Below are positions 8,076 through 17,175 of a stretch of DNA of 64,000 bases, piece after piece. A model generated the notes under the pieces. It searched no databases, was not told where the DNA came from, and saw nothing but the letters and a program-made list of their open reading frames with translations. Position 1 is the stretch's first letter; each line of letters begins with the position of its first letter. The stretch lies in assembly GCA_003569185.1 (NCBI GenBank), contig BGOJ01000006.1:62001-126000 (forward strand), written 5' to 3'. The stretch comes from Candidatus Planktophila sp. (lineage in GTDB: Bacteria > Actinomycetota > Actinomycetes > Nanopelagicales > Nanopelagicaceae). Made by a program: the position numbers and the translations under genes.

Positions 8076-9530
8076 ATGAGCGATTTTGAGTACGCAAACG
8101 CCCCTGAGTCAAAGGCAGTTGCAAATATTTCACCAAACTACGGCCTGTTTATTGGCGGTAAGTTTGTAGATCCTAAAAAAGGAAAAAGTTTTAGCACGAT
8201 AAATCCAGCAACTGAAGAGTTGTTATCAAAGGTTGGTTACGGCGATAAATCTGATATCGATGCAGCAGTAAGAAGTGCTAGAGCTGCTTACACAAAGGTA
8301 TGGTCGAAAATGCCGGCAAAGGAGCGCGGTAAGTATCTCTACCGAATCGCTCGCATCATGCAGGAACGGGCCCGAGAGTTCGCAGTGGTTGAAACTTTAG
8401 ATAATGGTAAGCCGATTAGAGAATCTAGAGACACAGATATTCCACTTGCTGCTGCACATTTTTTCTATCATGCTGGCTGGGCAGACAAATTGGACTATGC
8501 CGGCTTTGGAAGTAAGCCAAAACCACTTGGCGTCGTTGGTCAGATAATTCCTTGGAACTTCCCATTATTAATGCTTGCTTGGAAAATTGCGCCAGCACTT
8601 GCTGCTGGAAATACAGTTGTATTAAAGCCAGCTGAAACAACACCACTTACCGCACTTTTATTTGCAGAGGTTTGCCAACAAGCAGGACTTCCAGATGGTG
8701 TAGTAAATATCGTTACAGGTGATGGAATTACTGGAGCTGCCTTAGTTAACCACCCAGATATAAACAAGGTTGCATTTACTGGCTCGACAGAGGTTGGCAA
8801 GGCAATTGCTAGATCCATATCGGCAACCAAGAAGACTGCCACTTTAGAGCTTGGTGGTAAAGCTGCCAACTTAGTATTTGAAGATGCTGCAATTGATGAA
8901 GCGGTTGAAGGAATTATTAATGGCATTTTCTTTAATCAAGGCCATGTTTGCTGTGCTGGTTCGCGTTTAATCATTCAAGAAAATGTTGCTGATGAGGTAT
9001 TGGAAAAACTCAAAAAACGGATGAGCCTGATTCGAGTTGGGGATCCGATGGATAAGAACACAGACTTGGGAGCAATTAACTCCAAAGAGCAGCTAAATAA
9101 GATTGAGGAGATCTCTAAAACTGGCGATGCTGAGGGTGCTAATAGATGGTCACCGGATGTAAAGCTTCCAACAAAAGGATTCTGGTACCCACCAACTATT
9201 TTCACAGGTGTTACGCAATCACATCGAATTGCTAGGGAAGAAATCTTTGGTCCAGTTTTATCAGTGCTTACATTTAGAACTCCAGCAGAGGCAATTGAGA
9301 AAGCCAACAACACAATGTATGGATTATCGGCAGGAATCTGGAGCGATAAAGGTGCAAAGGTTTTATGGGCTGCCAAGCAATTAAAGGCTGGCGTAATCTG
9401 GAGTAACACATTTAATAAATTTGATCCTGCAAGCCCATTTGGCGGATACAAAGAGTCAGGTTGGGGTCGTGAAGGTGGGCGCCACGGTTTAGCAGGTTAT
9501 TTAACCTCTGATTCGAAGGTGAATAAATGA
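8076..9530 (+). CDS. Aldehyde dehydrogenase (NAD(P)+-dependent)
   Basis: A complete aldehyde dehydrogenase of 484 residues. It has the cofactor loop IIPWNFP at 157-163, GSTEVGK at 236-242, the general base E258 in LELGGKA, and the catalytic cysteine C292 in FNQGHVCCAGSRL. The ending with PFGGYKESGWGREGG is intact. A ribosome-binding site TAGGAG precedes the ATG. It lies 7 bp after deoC, so the likely physiological substrate is the acetaldehyde made by DeoC, oxidised to acetate. Other aldehydes are possible because the family is broad. The next gene overlaps by 4 bp and encodes a shorter relative. Confidence 0.92.
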   Translation: MSDFEYANAPESKAVANISPNYGLFIGGKFVDPKKGKSFSTINPATEELLSKVGYGDKSDIDAAVRSARAAYTKVWSKMPAKERGKYLYRIARIMQERAREFAVVETLDNGKPIRESRDTDIPLAAAHFFYHAGWADKLDYAGFGSKPKPLGVVGQIIPWNFPLLMLAWKIAPALAAGNTVVLKPAETTPLTALLFAEVCQQAGLPDGVVNIVTGDGITGAALVNHPDINKVAFTGSTEVGKAIARSISATKKTATLELGGKAANLVFEDAAIDEAVEGIINGIFFNQGHVCCAGSRLIIQENVADEVLEKLKKRMSLIRVGDPMDKNTDLGAINSKEQLNKIEEISKTGDAEGANRWSPDVKLPTKGFWYPPTIFTGVTQSHRIAREEIFGPVLSVLTFRTPAEAIEKANNTMYGLSAGIWSDKGAKVLWAAKQLKAGVIWSNTFNKFDPASPFGGYKESGWGREGGRHGLAGYLTSDSKVNK

Positions 9531-10369
9531 GCTCACTAGATGTAAACAAAACTTATAAATTATTCATTGGCGGTGCATTTCCACGTAGTGAGTCTGGAAG
9601 AGTCTATGAAATTAAAGGTGCAAATAAAAAATTCTTAGCTAATCCTGCCTTGGCATCTAGAAAAGATTTACGGGATGCAGTCGTTGCTGCTAAATCTGCT
9701 CAATCTGGTTGGGCAAATGCAACCGCATTTAATCGCGGCCAAATTCTTTATCGAATTGCAGAGATAATGCAAGGCAGAAGTGAACAGTTTGTTGAAGAGA
9801 TCTGCGCACTTGAAGGTGTAACTACCAAAGCGGCAAAAATTCAAGTAGTAGAAGCGATTGATACCTGGGTTTGGTACTCCGGTTGGTGTGACAAGTTATC
9901 TTCAGTTTCTGGATCACAAAATCAAGTTTCTGGACCGTTTTATAATTTCACAACTCCAGAAGCCTTGGGAGTTATAGCATTATTTGCCGAAGGCAAACCT
10001 TCACTACTTGGCGCAGTTCGCACACTAGCCCCAGTACTTGCTGGTGGAAATTCAGCGATTTTAATTGCCAGCGAGTCATATCCCCTGCCAGCAATAACTT
10101 TAGGTGAAGTAATCGCAACAAGTGATGTGCCGGGTGGGGTTGTAAATATTCTTACTGGGAAAACTTCTGAGCTACTGCCATGGATCGGCTCTCACATGGA
10201 GATTGATGGAGTAGATGTGGCTGGCTTAAACAAGAAGCAGGAAGATGAAATTAAGTTAGTTGGAGCCGATAACTTAAAACGTATCTCTAGATTTGCGCTA
10301 GGTAATCATCCAGAGAGAATTTTGAGCTTCATGGAGCATAAAACTATTTGGCACCCGATCGGTATTTAA
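9527..10369 (+). CDS. Short aldehyde dehydrogenase-like protein lacking the catalytic domain
   Basis: The 280 residues follow the N-terminal cofactor-domain half of an aldehyde dehydrogenase: YKLFIGGAFPRSESG, ALGVIALFAEGKPSLLG in place of the PWNFP loop, LAGGNSAILIASE, and VPGGVVNILTG. After residue 213 the family fold stops. There is no GSTEVG, no ELGG and no catalytic cysteine, and the protein ends in KTIWHPIGI. No frameshift is visible: the downstream DNA belongs to the convergent adenosine deaminase gene. The pairing with a full enzyme after deoC suggests a partner subunit or regulator of the active dehydrogenase. It abuts adenosine deaminase stop to stop. Confidence 0.8.
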   Translation: MSSLDVNKTYKLFIGGAFPRSESGRVYEIKGANKKFLANPALASRKDLRDAVVAAKSAQSGWANATAFNRGQILYRIAEIMQGRSEQFVEEICALEGVTTKAAKIQVVEAIDTWVWYSGWCDKLSSVSGSQNQVSGPFYNFTTPEALGVIALFAEGKPSLLGAVRTLAPVLAGGNSAILIASESYPLPAITLGEVIATSDVPGGVVNILTGKTSELLPWIGSHMEIDGVDVAGLNKKQEDEIKLVGADNLKRISRFALGNHPERILSFMEHKTIWHPIGI

Positions 10370-11464
10370 CTACTCAGCTGATATTGCTGCGTAAGCAGGC
10401 TTTACTACCTTTTCTATAATTTCAAGTCTTTCCTCAAATGGGATAAATGAACTCTTAAGTGCATTAACAGTTACTCGTTGTAAATCGGCAAACTTCCATC
10501 CAAATGATTTAACACATTCAGACATCTCATTACTCATTGAAGTCCTGCTCATTAATCGATTATCAGTATTTAGAGTTACTCGAAAACGTAATTTGGCAAG
10601 CATGCCAATTGGATGATCAGAGTAAGTTTTAGCAGCACCAGTTTGAAGATTTGAGGTTGGGCAAAGCTCAAGTGGAATTCTGCGATCTCTCACATATGAT
10701 GCAAGTGGGCCAAGCTTTGGTTTATCCCCGCTGAAGTCAATGTCATCGATAATTCTTACGCCATGCCCAAGACGTTCTGCACCGCAGATTTGAATAGCCT
10801 CCCAGATTGATGGCAATCCATAAGCCTCTCCAGCATGAACTGTGAAGTGGGCATTCTCTTTACGCAGATACTCAAAGGTTTCTAACTGGTTTGTTGGTGG
10901 AAAGCCATCTTCTGGTCCTGCAATGTCAAATCCAACGACTCCTTTTTCTCGATACTTAACAACAGCCACAGCTGCCTCTTGCGAGCGATTATTTTGTCGC
11001 ATGCCACAAAGTAATGATTCAACCCTTATTTTGTTACCTTCACTTGCCGCCTCTGCCATTCCTTGTTTATAACCTTCAAGTGTTGCTTCAACAACCTGAT
11101 CAAGAGTTAAACCTTGCTCAGTAAACAACTCAGGTGCACCGCGCACCTCTGCATAGACAACACCATCTCTTGCAAGATCAATTGCGCACTCTCTTGAAAC
11201 TCTAATGATCGCTTCTTTGCTCTGCATAACTGCAATTGTGTGTGAGAAAGTTTCAAGATAGCGCACTAGAGAGTGCGAATTACAGGATTCTTCAAACCAA
11301 TCTGCAAGCTTTTTTGGGTCATCAGTTGGTAATTTCTTGTAACCAATTTGTTGAGCAAGCTCAATAATAGTTTCAGGGCGCAATCCACCATCTAAATGAT
11401 CATGTAATAATGCTTTTGGAACACGTTTAATTTGATCACTTGTTGGTGTTTTATCTAAAGACAC
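10370..11464 (-). CDS. add: Adenosine deaminase
   Basis: This metal-dependent amidohydrolase of 364 residues deaminates adenosine and deoxyadenosine to inosine forms. The zinc ligands H21 and H23 are in LLHDHLDGG, with HAGEAYG near residue 216 (His and the catalytic Glu), RLGHGVRI near 236 and LNTDNRLMS near 301. The full length is typical of actinobacterial enzymes. The start is a GTG that directly follows the deoA stop without a gap, so it is the last gene of the transporter-cdd-deoA operon. Its product inosine is a substrate of the phosphorylase encoded on the opposite strand. Confidence 0.94.
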   Translation of the reverse strand: MSLDKTPTSDQIKRVPKALLHDHLDGGLRPETIIELAQQIGYKKLPTDDPKKLADWFEESCNSHSLVRYLETFSHTIAVMQSKEAIIRVSRECAIDLARDGVVYAEVRGAPELFTEQGLTLDQVVEATLEGYKQGMAEAASEGNKIRVESLLCGMRQNNRSQEAAVAVVKYREKGVVGFDIAGPEDGFPPTNQLETFEYLRKENAHFTVHAGEAYGLPSIWEAIQICGAERLGHGVRIIDDIDFSGDKPKLGPLASYVRDRRIPLELCPTSNLQTGAAKTYSDHPIGMLAKLRFRVTLNTDNRLMSRTSMSNEMSECVKSFGWKFADLQRVTVNALKSSFIPFEERLEIIEKVVKPAYAAISAE

Positions 11465-12760
11465 TTACCCCTCAATTCTTTCAACAACCAATGGTAATCT
11501 CTTAACCGCATCATCTTTACCACCAATTGAAAATCCACCAGCTAACGCATCTATGGCGCGATCAAATCTTGCTACTTCATCTGTATGTAGAGTTAAAATC
11601 GTTTGATTTTTTGTAACTAAATCCCCTGGTTTAGCATGAATTTCAATTCCAGATCCAAGTTGTAAAACTTCACCTTGTTTTTGTCTACCTGCTCCTAATC
11701 GCCATGCTGCAACGCCAACTTTCATTGCATCTAATGTTAAAAGCTTTCCAGATGCAGTTGCCTTAATTTCCATTCTTTCTTTCGCAACTGGCAATGGCGC
11801 ATCATTATCTCCGCCTTGCGCAGCAATCATTTTTCGCCAAACATCCATTGCCATGCCATTTTTAAGCGCTTCCTCCGGTGATACTTTAGGTTTTATACCC
11901 ACCGCATCCAGCATCTCATTTGCCAACAAAAGAGTTAATTCGATGACATCACTAGGCCCGCCACCAGCTAACACCTCTAGTGTCTCCCTGATCTCAAGTG
12001 CATTTCCGGCAGTTAAGCCAAGTGGCACATCCATGGCAGTAACAAGTGCCCGAGTTTTCACACCGGCATTTTTTCCTAAATCAACCATTGTTCTAGCTAG
12101 CAAAGCTGCATCCTTTGGATCGCTCATAAAGGCACCTGAACCTGTTTTAACATCTAGAACTAATGCACTTGTTCCTTCGGCAATTTTCTTACTCATAATT
12201 GAGGATGCAATTAATGGAATTGCTTGCACAGTTCCGGTCACATCACGGAGGGCATAAAGTTTCTTATCAGCTGGTGCTAATCCAGCGCCTGCCGCGCAGA
12301 TAACTGCGCCACACTCTTGAATTACTTTTAACATCTCTGCATTGGAAAGATTTGCTTTCCAACCTTTAATTGATTCCAGCTTATCTAGAGTTCCTCCGGT
12401 GTGACCCAATCCTCGACCTGATAGTTGTGGCACCGCAGCACCACATGCTGCTACTAAAGGCGCTAGCGGCAAAGTTATTTTGTCGCCAACTCCACCAGTT
12501 GAATGCTTATCAACTGTTGGGCGGTCAAGCATGGACCAATTCATTTTTTCACCACTTGCAATCATGGCTTCGGTCCATTTAGAAATTTCTCGATTATTCA
12601 TTCCGTTAAGCAAAATTGCCATCAACAGTGCCGACATTTGCTCGTCAGCTATAACTCCTCGAGTGTAAGCATCGATAGTCCAGTCGATTTGTTCATTACT
12701 TAATTCATGTTTATCGCGCTTTGCTGAAATGATTTCAACAGCCGCGAATTTTTCACTCAT
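11465..12760 (-). CDS. deoA: Thymidine (pyrimidine-nucleoside) phosphorylase
   Basis: This enzyme of 431 residues cleaves thymidine or deoxyuridine with phosphate into base and deoxyribose-1-phosphate. The signature KHSTGGVGDKITLPLAPL and LSGRGLGHTGGTLDKLE (about residues 84-127) forms the phosphate and nucleoside site, and VKTGSGAFM follows. The C-terminal alpha/beta domain (about 340-431) is complete. It overlaps cdd by 4 bp and touches add. The cytidine deaminase upstream makes uridine and deoxyuridine that this enzyme can use, and its sugar phosphate enters the mutase-DeoC branch. Whether it accepts uridine as well as thymidine cannot be told by eye. Confidence 0.94.
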   Translation of the reverse strand: MSEKFAAVEIISAKRDKHELSNEQIDWTIDAYTRGVIADEQMSALLMAILLNGMNNREISKWTEAMIASGEKMNWSMLDRPTVDKHSTGGVGDKITLPLAPLVAACGAAVPQLSGRGLGHTGGTLDKLESIKGWKANLSNAEMLKVIQECGAVICAAGAGLAPADKKLYALRDVTGTVQAIPLIASSIMSKKIAEGTSALVLDVKTGSGAFMSDPKDAALLARTMVDLGKNAGVKTRALVTAMDVPLGLTAGNALEIRETLEVLAGGGPSDVIELTLLLANEMLDAVGIKPKVSPEEALKNGMAMDVWRKMIAAQGGDNDAPLPVAKERMEIKATASGKLLTLDAMKVGVAAWRLGAGRQKQGEVLQLGSGIEIHAKPGDLVTKNQTILTLHTDEVARFDRAIDALAGGFSIGGKDDAVKRLPLVVERIEG

Positions 12761-13143
12761 TTAAGGTCCTCTGGACCAAACCCCCAAGGCAATAGATATG
12801 ACAATGGTTTAGGGCCATCAGGAGTCATAAACAACATTTCATTACCACCATGTTCAAATAACAATTGGCGACAACGGCCACATGGAGATAGATACTCACC
12901 TTTGCCATCAACGCAAACAACTGCGATTAATCTGCCACCACCTGTAGCGGTTAATGATGAGATAAGTCCGCACTCTGCGCAAAGTCCTACGCCATAACTT
13001 GCATTCTCACTGTTACAACCAACAACTATTCGCCCATCTGAAACTAAACCTGCTACACCAACTTTGAAATTTGAGTAAGGGACATAAGCTTTTTGCATTA
13101 CATCTTTTGCAGCTAAATGCAGTTGCTCCCAATTAATATCCAT
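12757..13143 (-). CDS. cdd: Cytidine deaminase
   Basis: A compact homotetrameric-type cytidine deaminase of 128 residues. It shows YVPYSNFKVGVA near residues 20-31, NSENASYGVGLCAECG near 44-59 (first zinc cysteine with the catalytic Glu) and SPCGRCRQLL near 87-96 (two further zinc cysteines). It converts cytidine and deoxycytidine to uridine and deoxyuridine. A ribosome-binding site GGAGA lies 8 bp before the ATG. It is the first catabolic gene after the two transporter permeases, and the next gene deoA overlaps by 4 bp, so uptake and breakdown are coupled in one operon. Confidence 0.95.
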   Translation of the reverse strand: MDINWEQLHLAAKDVMQKAYVPYSNFKVGVAGLVSDGRIVVGCNSENASYGVGLCAECGLISSLTATGGGRLIAVVCVDGKGEYLSPCGRCRQLLFEHGGNEMLFMTPDGPKPLSYLLPWGFGPEDLK

Positions 13144-13168
13144 GGGCTAATTCTCCTACGAAAATAAA

Positions 13169-14424
13169 CTATTTATTACCGCGAGAGTATGGGATTCCAT
13201 CAGCCGCTGGCGCTCTGACTCGCCCAACTACGCCTGATACTGCAATAATTGTTGCTATATAGGGAACCATTAACATAAATTCTGATGGAATCGCAAGGCC
13301 AATAATTGTTAAAGTACCTTGCAGATTATCGGCAAAGCCAAAGAATAACGCCGCAATTACAGCTCCGCGAGGAGTCCACTTACCAAAAATTAATCCAGCT
13401 AGAGCAATGAAGCCTGCGCCCGCTGTCATCATTTTTGTAAAACTGCCAACAGATCCAATAGTAAAATATGCACCACCAATTCCTGCGACAAACCCGGCCA
13501 GCATTACATTAAAAAATCTCAATTTATTCACATTTATTCCAACAGAATCAGCTGCGACTGGCATTTCGCCAACTGCCCGAGTTCTTAGTCCCCATTTACT
13601 TTTGAATAAGGCAATTTGAATTGCAATAACTATTATGTACATTAAATAGACAATTATTGTTTGGTTAAACAGAACTGGTCCAATAATAGGTATTTTTGAT
13701 AGAAGTGGTATTTCAATGCTTGCAAAACTTGGGCCACTGTTCCATTTGTCTTCATATTCGACTAGCAACTCAGAATAAATAAATCCAGTAAAACCGATAA
13801 CTAACACATTTATAACGAATCCAATAATAACTTGGTCAACAGCATATTTAATTGCAAAAATTGCTAATAAAAGTGAAATAAGCGCACCGGCAAATGGTGC
13901 AGCAACTAGACCCCAGAATGTGCTCTGCGTCAGGCTGGCCACAATTCCAGAAACAAAAGCTGCAGCTAATAATTGTCCTTCAATAGCAATATTTATAACC
14001 CCGGATTTTTCACAAAGCAAGCCAGACATTGATCCAAAAATTAGTGGTATCGATAGCATTAGAGAGCCCTGCAACAAGCCGGTGAATGGAATAAATTTTC
14101 CACTAGCAGCCCAACATATAAATGACATTACAAAGCCAAAACCAAAAATTAAACTAGAAAAGTTAATGTACGCTTTGCTTTAAACTCTAGATACCCCATT
14201 AGTAAGCCAAAAATTGAGCAGATTATAAAAATTCCTGCACCAGTTTTTGAGGCTACAACCCATTCTTTTAGCAATGCCCATTCGTTGCCAACAATAAAAC
14301 TAAAGGTGATAGGTTCGATTTTATCTGAGGTTAAATAAAAAGTATAAAATGAAAATAGTGTTATTGCTCCCATAGTTATTAAACCCCGAACTTGGCGGCG
14401 GGCTTGTGCAGTTAAATTTTTCAT
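13169..14424 (-). CDS. Nucleoside ABC transporter permease 2, interrupted by a one-base deletion
   Basis: This is the second inner-membrane subunit of a BmpA-type nucleoside importer (BPD_transp_2 family; YufQ-like). The N-terminal part (from the ATG at 14424, overlapping the previous stop as TAATG) has two membrane segments and ends in a premature stop after TLTF. The remainder, with EKSGVINIAIEGQLL and FGKWTPRGAVIAALFFG, is read in another frame. Adding one T to the TTTT run (plus-strand AAAA at 14158-14161) restores TLTFSSLIFGFGFVMSF and one protein of about 418 residues, the expected family size. The lesion looks like a homopolymer sequencing error. Confidence 0.85.
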
Positions 14425-15593
14425 TATCCGTTCCAACCTTTCGCGGTAAGAGATTTATCGGCTGTTGATTGCTTTAACCGAAAAATTCCTTTAATCAGGG
14501 CTGGAGCTGCAATGAATAAAACTATTAAAGCCTGGATAACTTGAATAATCTCAGCTGGAGTTCCAGTGTTTGATTGCAAGGTGATTCCGCCCGTGCGAAG
14601 TGCTGCAAAAAGAAATGCCGCTATTACCGTACCTAAAGGAGCCGCACCACCGAGTAGTGCCACTGTGATTGCATCAAAACCAAGTGATCCACCTATGTTA
14701 TTGGTTAGTGCATACTCAGTGCCAAGCACATGAACCGCACCACCTAATCCAGCAAGTGCACCACATAAAACCATAGTTGAAGTAGTAACAAACGCTATAG
14801 ATATGCCTGCCGATTTTGCTGCACTTGCATTTGCCCCGACAGCACGAAACTTAAAACCAAGCGTGCTCTTCTTTAACAGCCACCAAACAAATAATGCAGC
14901 AGCCAGCGCAACAAATATTCCAACATGGATTCGTAAATCCTCACCCAAAAATTTAGAAAGCCGTGAATTAGGATTTACCTCTGGCGCTAGTGGGTCAATT
15001 CGACCAGGCCTCAAAAAAGCACTAGTTTTTAAAATCCATAAAATAAAAAACCCAGCAATATAATTCAACATGATTGTGACGATCACCTCATGTGCTCCAG
15101 TTTTCGCTTTAAGTAAGCCCACGATACCCCCATATATTCCAGCTAAGAGAACTCCAGCAGATATTGCAGCTATGGGATGAATTACTGGCGGCAAATCGAA
15201 ATGAAATCCGACATATGATGCACCAATTGCTCCAAAAATAAACTGCCCTTGCGCACCAATATTAAATAAACCAGATCTAAAAGCCAACGTAACAGCTAAG
15301 CCAGTTAAAATTAATGGTGTTGCGGTGACCACAGTTTCTGAAAGTGGATAAAATCCCTTAAAAAAAGATTCTCCTCTTGCTAAGTTAATATCAAAAATAG
15401 ATCCTTGGAAAACCGCCAAATAAGAGTTTCCAATTTTAGATAATGCTGAGATTATAAACTTTCTTGGAGAATTAAAATTACTCATTACTTCAGTGTCCGA
15501 AAAAACTATAACTAGCCCGCCAATGAAAAAAGCAAAAATAAATGCAAAAAATGGCAGCAAAACATTCTTTTTCACATATTGAGTAAATCTCAT
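14424..15593 (-). CDS. Nucleoside ABC transporter permease 1
   Basis: An integral membrane subunit of 389 residues with about ten hydrophobic segments (BPD_transp_2 family; YufP-like). The conserved region is AFRSGLFNIGAQGQFIFGA near residues 104-122, with KTGAHEVIVTIMLNYIAG near 164-181 and VALLGGAAPLG near 311-321. In related systems two different permeases of this kind form the channel for purine and pyrimidine nucleosides. The start ATG lies next to the stop of the ATPase gene (TAA with a single base between). The last base is shared with the next permease start, so translation is probably coupled. Confidence 0.9.
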   Translation of the reverse strand: MRFTQYVKKNVLLPFFAFIFAFFIGGLVIVFSDTEVMSNFNSPRKFIISALSKIGNSYLAVFQGSIFDINLARGESFFKGFYPLSETVVTATPLILTGLAVTLAFRSGLFNIGAQGQFIFGAIGASYVGFHFDLPPVIHPIAAISAGVLLAGIYGGIVGLLKAKTGAHEVIVTIMLNYIAGFFILWILKTSAFLRPGRIDPLAPEVNPNSRLSKFLGEDLRIHVGIFVALAAALFVWWLLKKSTLGFKFRAVGANASAAKSAGISIAFVTTSTMVLCGALAGLGGAVHVLGTEYALTNNIGGSLGFDAITVALLGGAAPLGTVIAAFLFAALRTGGITLQSNTGTPAEIIQVIQALIVLFIAAPALIKGIFRLKQSTADKSLTAKGWNG

Positions 15594-15594
15594 T

Positions 15595-17088
15595 TTATTT
15601 TACACCCGCCATCATTAAACCTAATTTTTCTCGTGACACATCTGAATCCACAATCCCTAGGATTTCTCCACGATAAATAACCGCAATTCGATCAGCCAGG
15701 GCAGCTACTTCGTCTAATTCTGTGCTTATTAGTAAAACCGCTCGTCCAGAATTGCGCTCAGCTATAAGTCTTTCGTGCACAAACTCAATCGATCCAACAT
15801 CTAGACCTCGCGTAGGCTGACACGCCACAACTACTTTTACCTGTCGTGAAAGTTCTCGTGCCAAAACAACTTTTTGTTTATTCCCACCAGACAATGAATT
15901 TGCTGTGTCATAAATACTTTGAGCTCTAATATCAAATTCATCTTTTAGTTTTGTTGCATGATCACTGATTTTATTTGCAGATAGTTGGCCAACCTTTGAA
16001 AAAGGAGCCAATCCATGGGTATCTAAGACCAAATTCTCAGCTATCGAAAATGTTCCTACCAGGCCATCTAACTCTCTAGATTCTGGAATATAAGCGACCC
16101 CTGAGTGAATAGTTTGGTGCACCGACTTACCAACTAACTCTTCACCAAGAATTTGTATTGAACCAGTCACGTTCTCTTCCAAATTCATGATTGCTCTCAC
16201 CAACTCGCTCTGACCATTACCCTGCACTCCAGCAATAGCCAAAATCTCTCCAGCTTTAACTTCCAATGAAATATTATTTACAATAGTGCGCCCCGTTGGG
16301 TTGAGAACACTCAAATTTGCAATTTTTAGTGTGGTTTCCCCAATTTTTGATTTGATCACATTAGGTGTTAAATCCACTGGGCGACCAACCATTAAATTTG
16401 CAAGCTCTTCTTGACTAGCGTTTGGCTGAGCAGTACCTACAACTTTCCCCAGACGGATAATTGTAATTTGATCTGCAACTTCCTTTACCTCACGCAGTTT
16501 GTGTGTGATGAAAATGATTGAAGTACCTTTAGATTTTAGTGTCCTCATTATGTTGAGCAACTCATCGGTTTCTTGGGGCGTTAATACAGCCGTGGGCTCA
16601 TCTAGAATCAGAACTTTAGCGTCATACATTAACGCTCTTATAATTTCGACTCTTTGTTGTACACCAACCGGGAGATTTTCAATCAATTCATCTGGATTAA
16701 CTTCAAATTTAAACTCTGCTGCAATCTGTTCAATTTTCATTCTAGCTTCCGCTAATGACAATATTCCTCTTTTAGAAACTTCATGGCCTAAAACGATATT
16801 CTCTGCAACAGTAAACACTGGAACCAACATAAAGTGTTGATGGACCATACCAATTCCAACATTTAAAGCATCTGAAGGTTCAGAAATTTTTACCTCACTG
16901 CCGTCAACCCAAATGCTTCCACTATCTGCTTGGGTTAAACCATAAACAACATTCATTAAGGTTGATTTACCCGCACCATTTTCACCCAAGATTGCATGTA
17001 TTTCACCCTTTGCAACCTTTAAATTTATTGAATCATTGGCGATTAAGGATCCAAATTTCTTGGTAATCCCCTTTAATTCCAAAGACAT
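15595..17088 (-). CDS. Nucleoside ABC transporter ATP-binding protein (two ABC domains)
   Basis: The protein has 497 residues and two ABC domains in tandem, as in the simple sugar/nucleoside class. Domain 1 has a standard Walker A GENGAGKST near residues 36-44 and Walker B VLILDEPTAVL near 160. In domain 2 the Walker A is degenerate, GVQGNGQSE near 288-296, with signature LSGGNKQK near 400; this asymmetry is usual in the family. It supplies energy for uptake. The gene is preceded by a hairpin that separates it from the binding-protein gene, which would lower its expression relative to the binding protein. Confidence 0.92.
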   Translation of the reverse strand: MSLELKGITKKFGSLIANDSINLKVAKGEIHAILGENGAGKSTLMNVVYGLTQADSGSIWVDGSEVKISEPSDALNVGIGMVHQHFMLVPVFTVAENIVLGHEVSKRGILSLAEARMKIEQIAAEFKFEVNPDELIENLPVGVQQRVEIIRALMYDAKVLILDEPTAVLTPQETDELLNIMRTLKSKGTSIIFITHKLREVKEVADQITIIRLGKVVGTAQPNASQEELANLMVGRPVDLTPNVIKSKIGETTLKIANLSVLNPTGRTIVNNISLEVKAGEILAIAGVQGNGQSELVRAIMNLEENVTGSIQILGEELVGKSVHQTIHSGVAYIPESRELDGLVGTFSIAENLVLDTHGLAPFSKVGQLSANKISDHATKLKDEFDIRAQSIYDTANSLSGGNKQKVVLARELSRQVKVVVACQPTRGLDVGSIEFVHERLIAERNSGRAVLLISTELDEVAALADRIAVIYRGEILGIVDSDVSREKLGLMMAGVK

Positions 17089-17097
17089 TGTGTCCTA

Positions 17098-17140
17098 ACT
17101 TAAAATAAAACTGGGTGAGTTAATTTCTTAACTCACCCAG
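17098..17140 (-). terminator. Intercistronic hairpin with T-tract (partial terminator or mRNA 3'-end stabiliser)
   Basis: On the minus strand a perfect 13-bp stem (CTGGGTGAGTTAA paired with TTAACTCACCCAG, arms at 17128-17140 and 17111-17123) closes a GAAA tetraloop and is followed by TTTTATTTT. It lies between the binding-protein stop and the ATPase start. A terminator with partial read-through would give many copies of the binding protein and fewer of the membrane complex. Confidence 0.8.
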
Positions 17141-17175
17141 TGATCTTACTAATTGATCAACAAATAGTCGAACAA

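Noticed and set aside
8975-9451. Minus-strand open frame of 158 codons inside the aldehyde dehydrogenase gene
   Set aside because: Fully inside a gene with intact catalytic motifs on the other strand; no recognisable protein features.
9527-10369. The short ALDH-like gene as a frameshifted fragment
   Set aside because: No ALDH catalytic-domain sequence follows in any frame; the next base begins the convergent adenosine deaminase stop codon, so it is a true short form.
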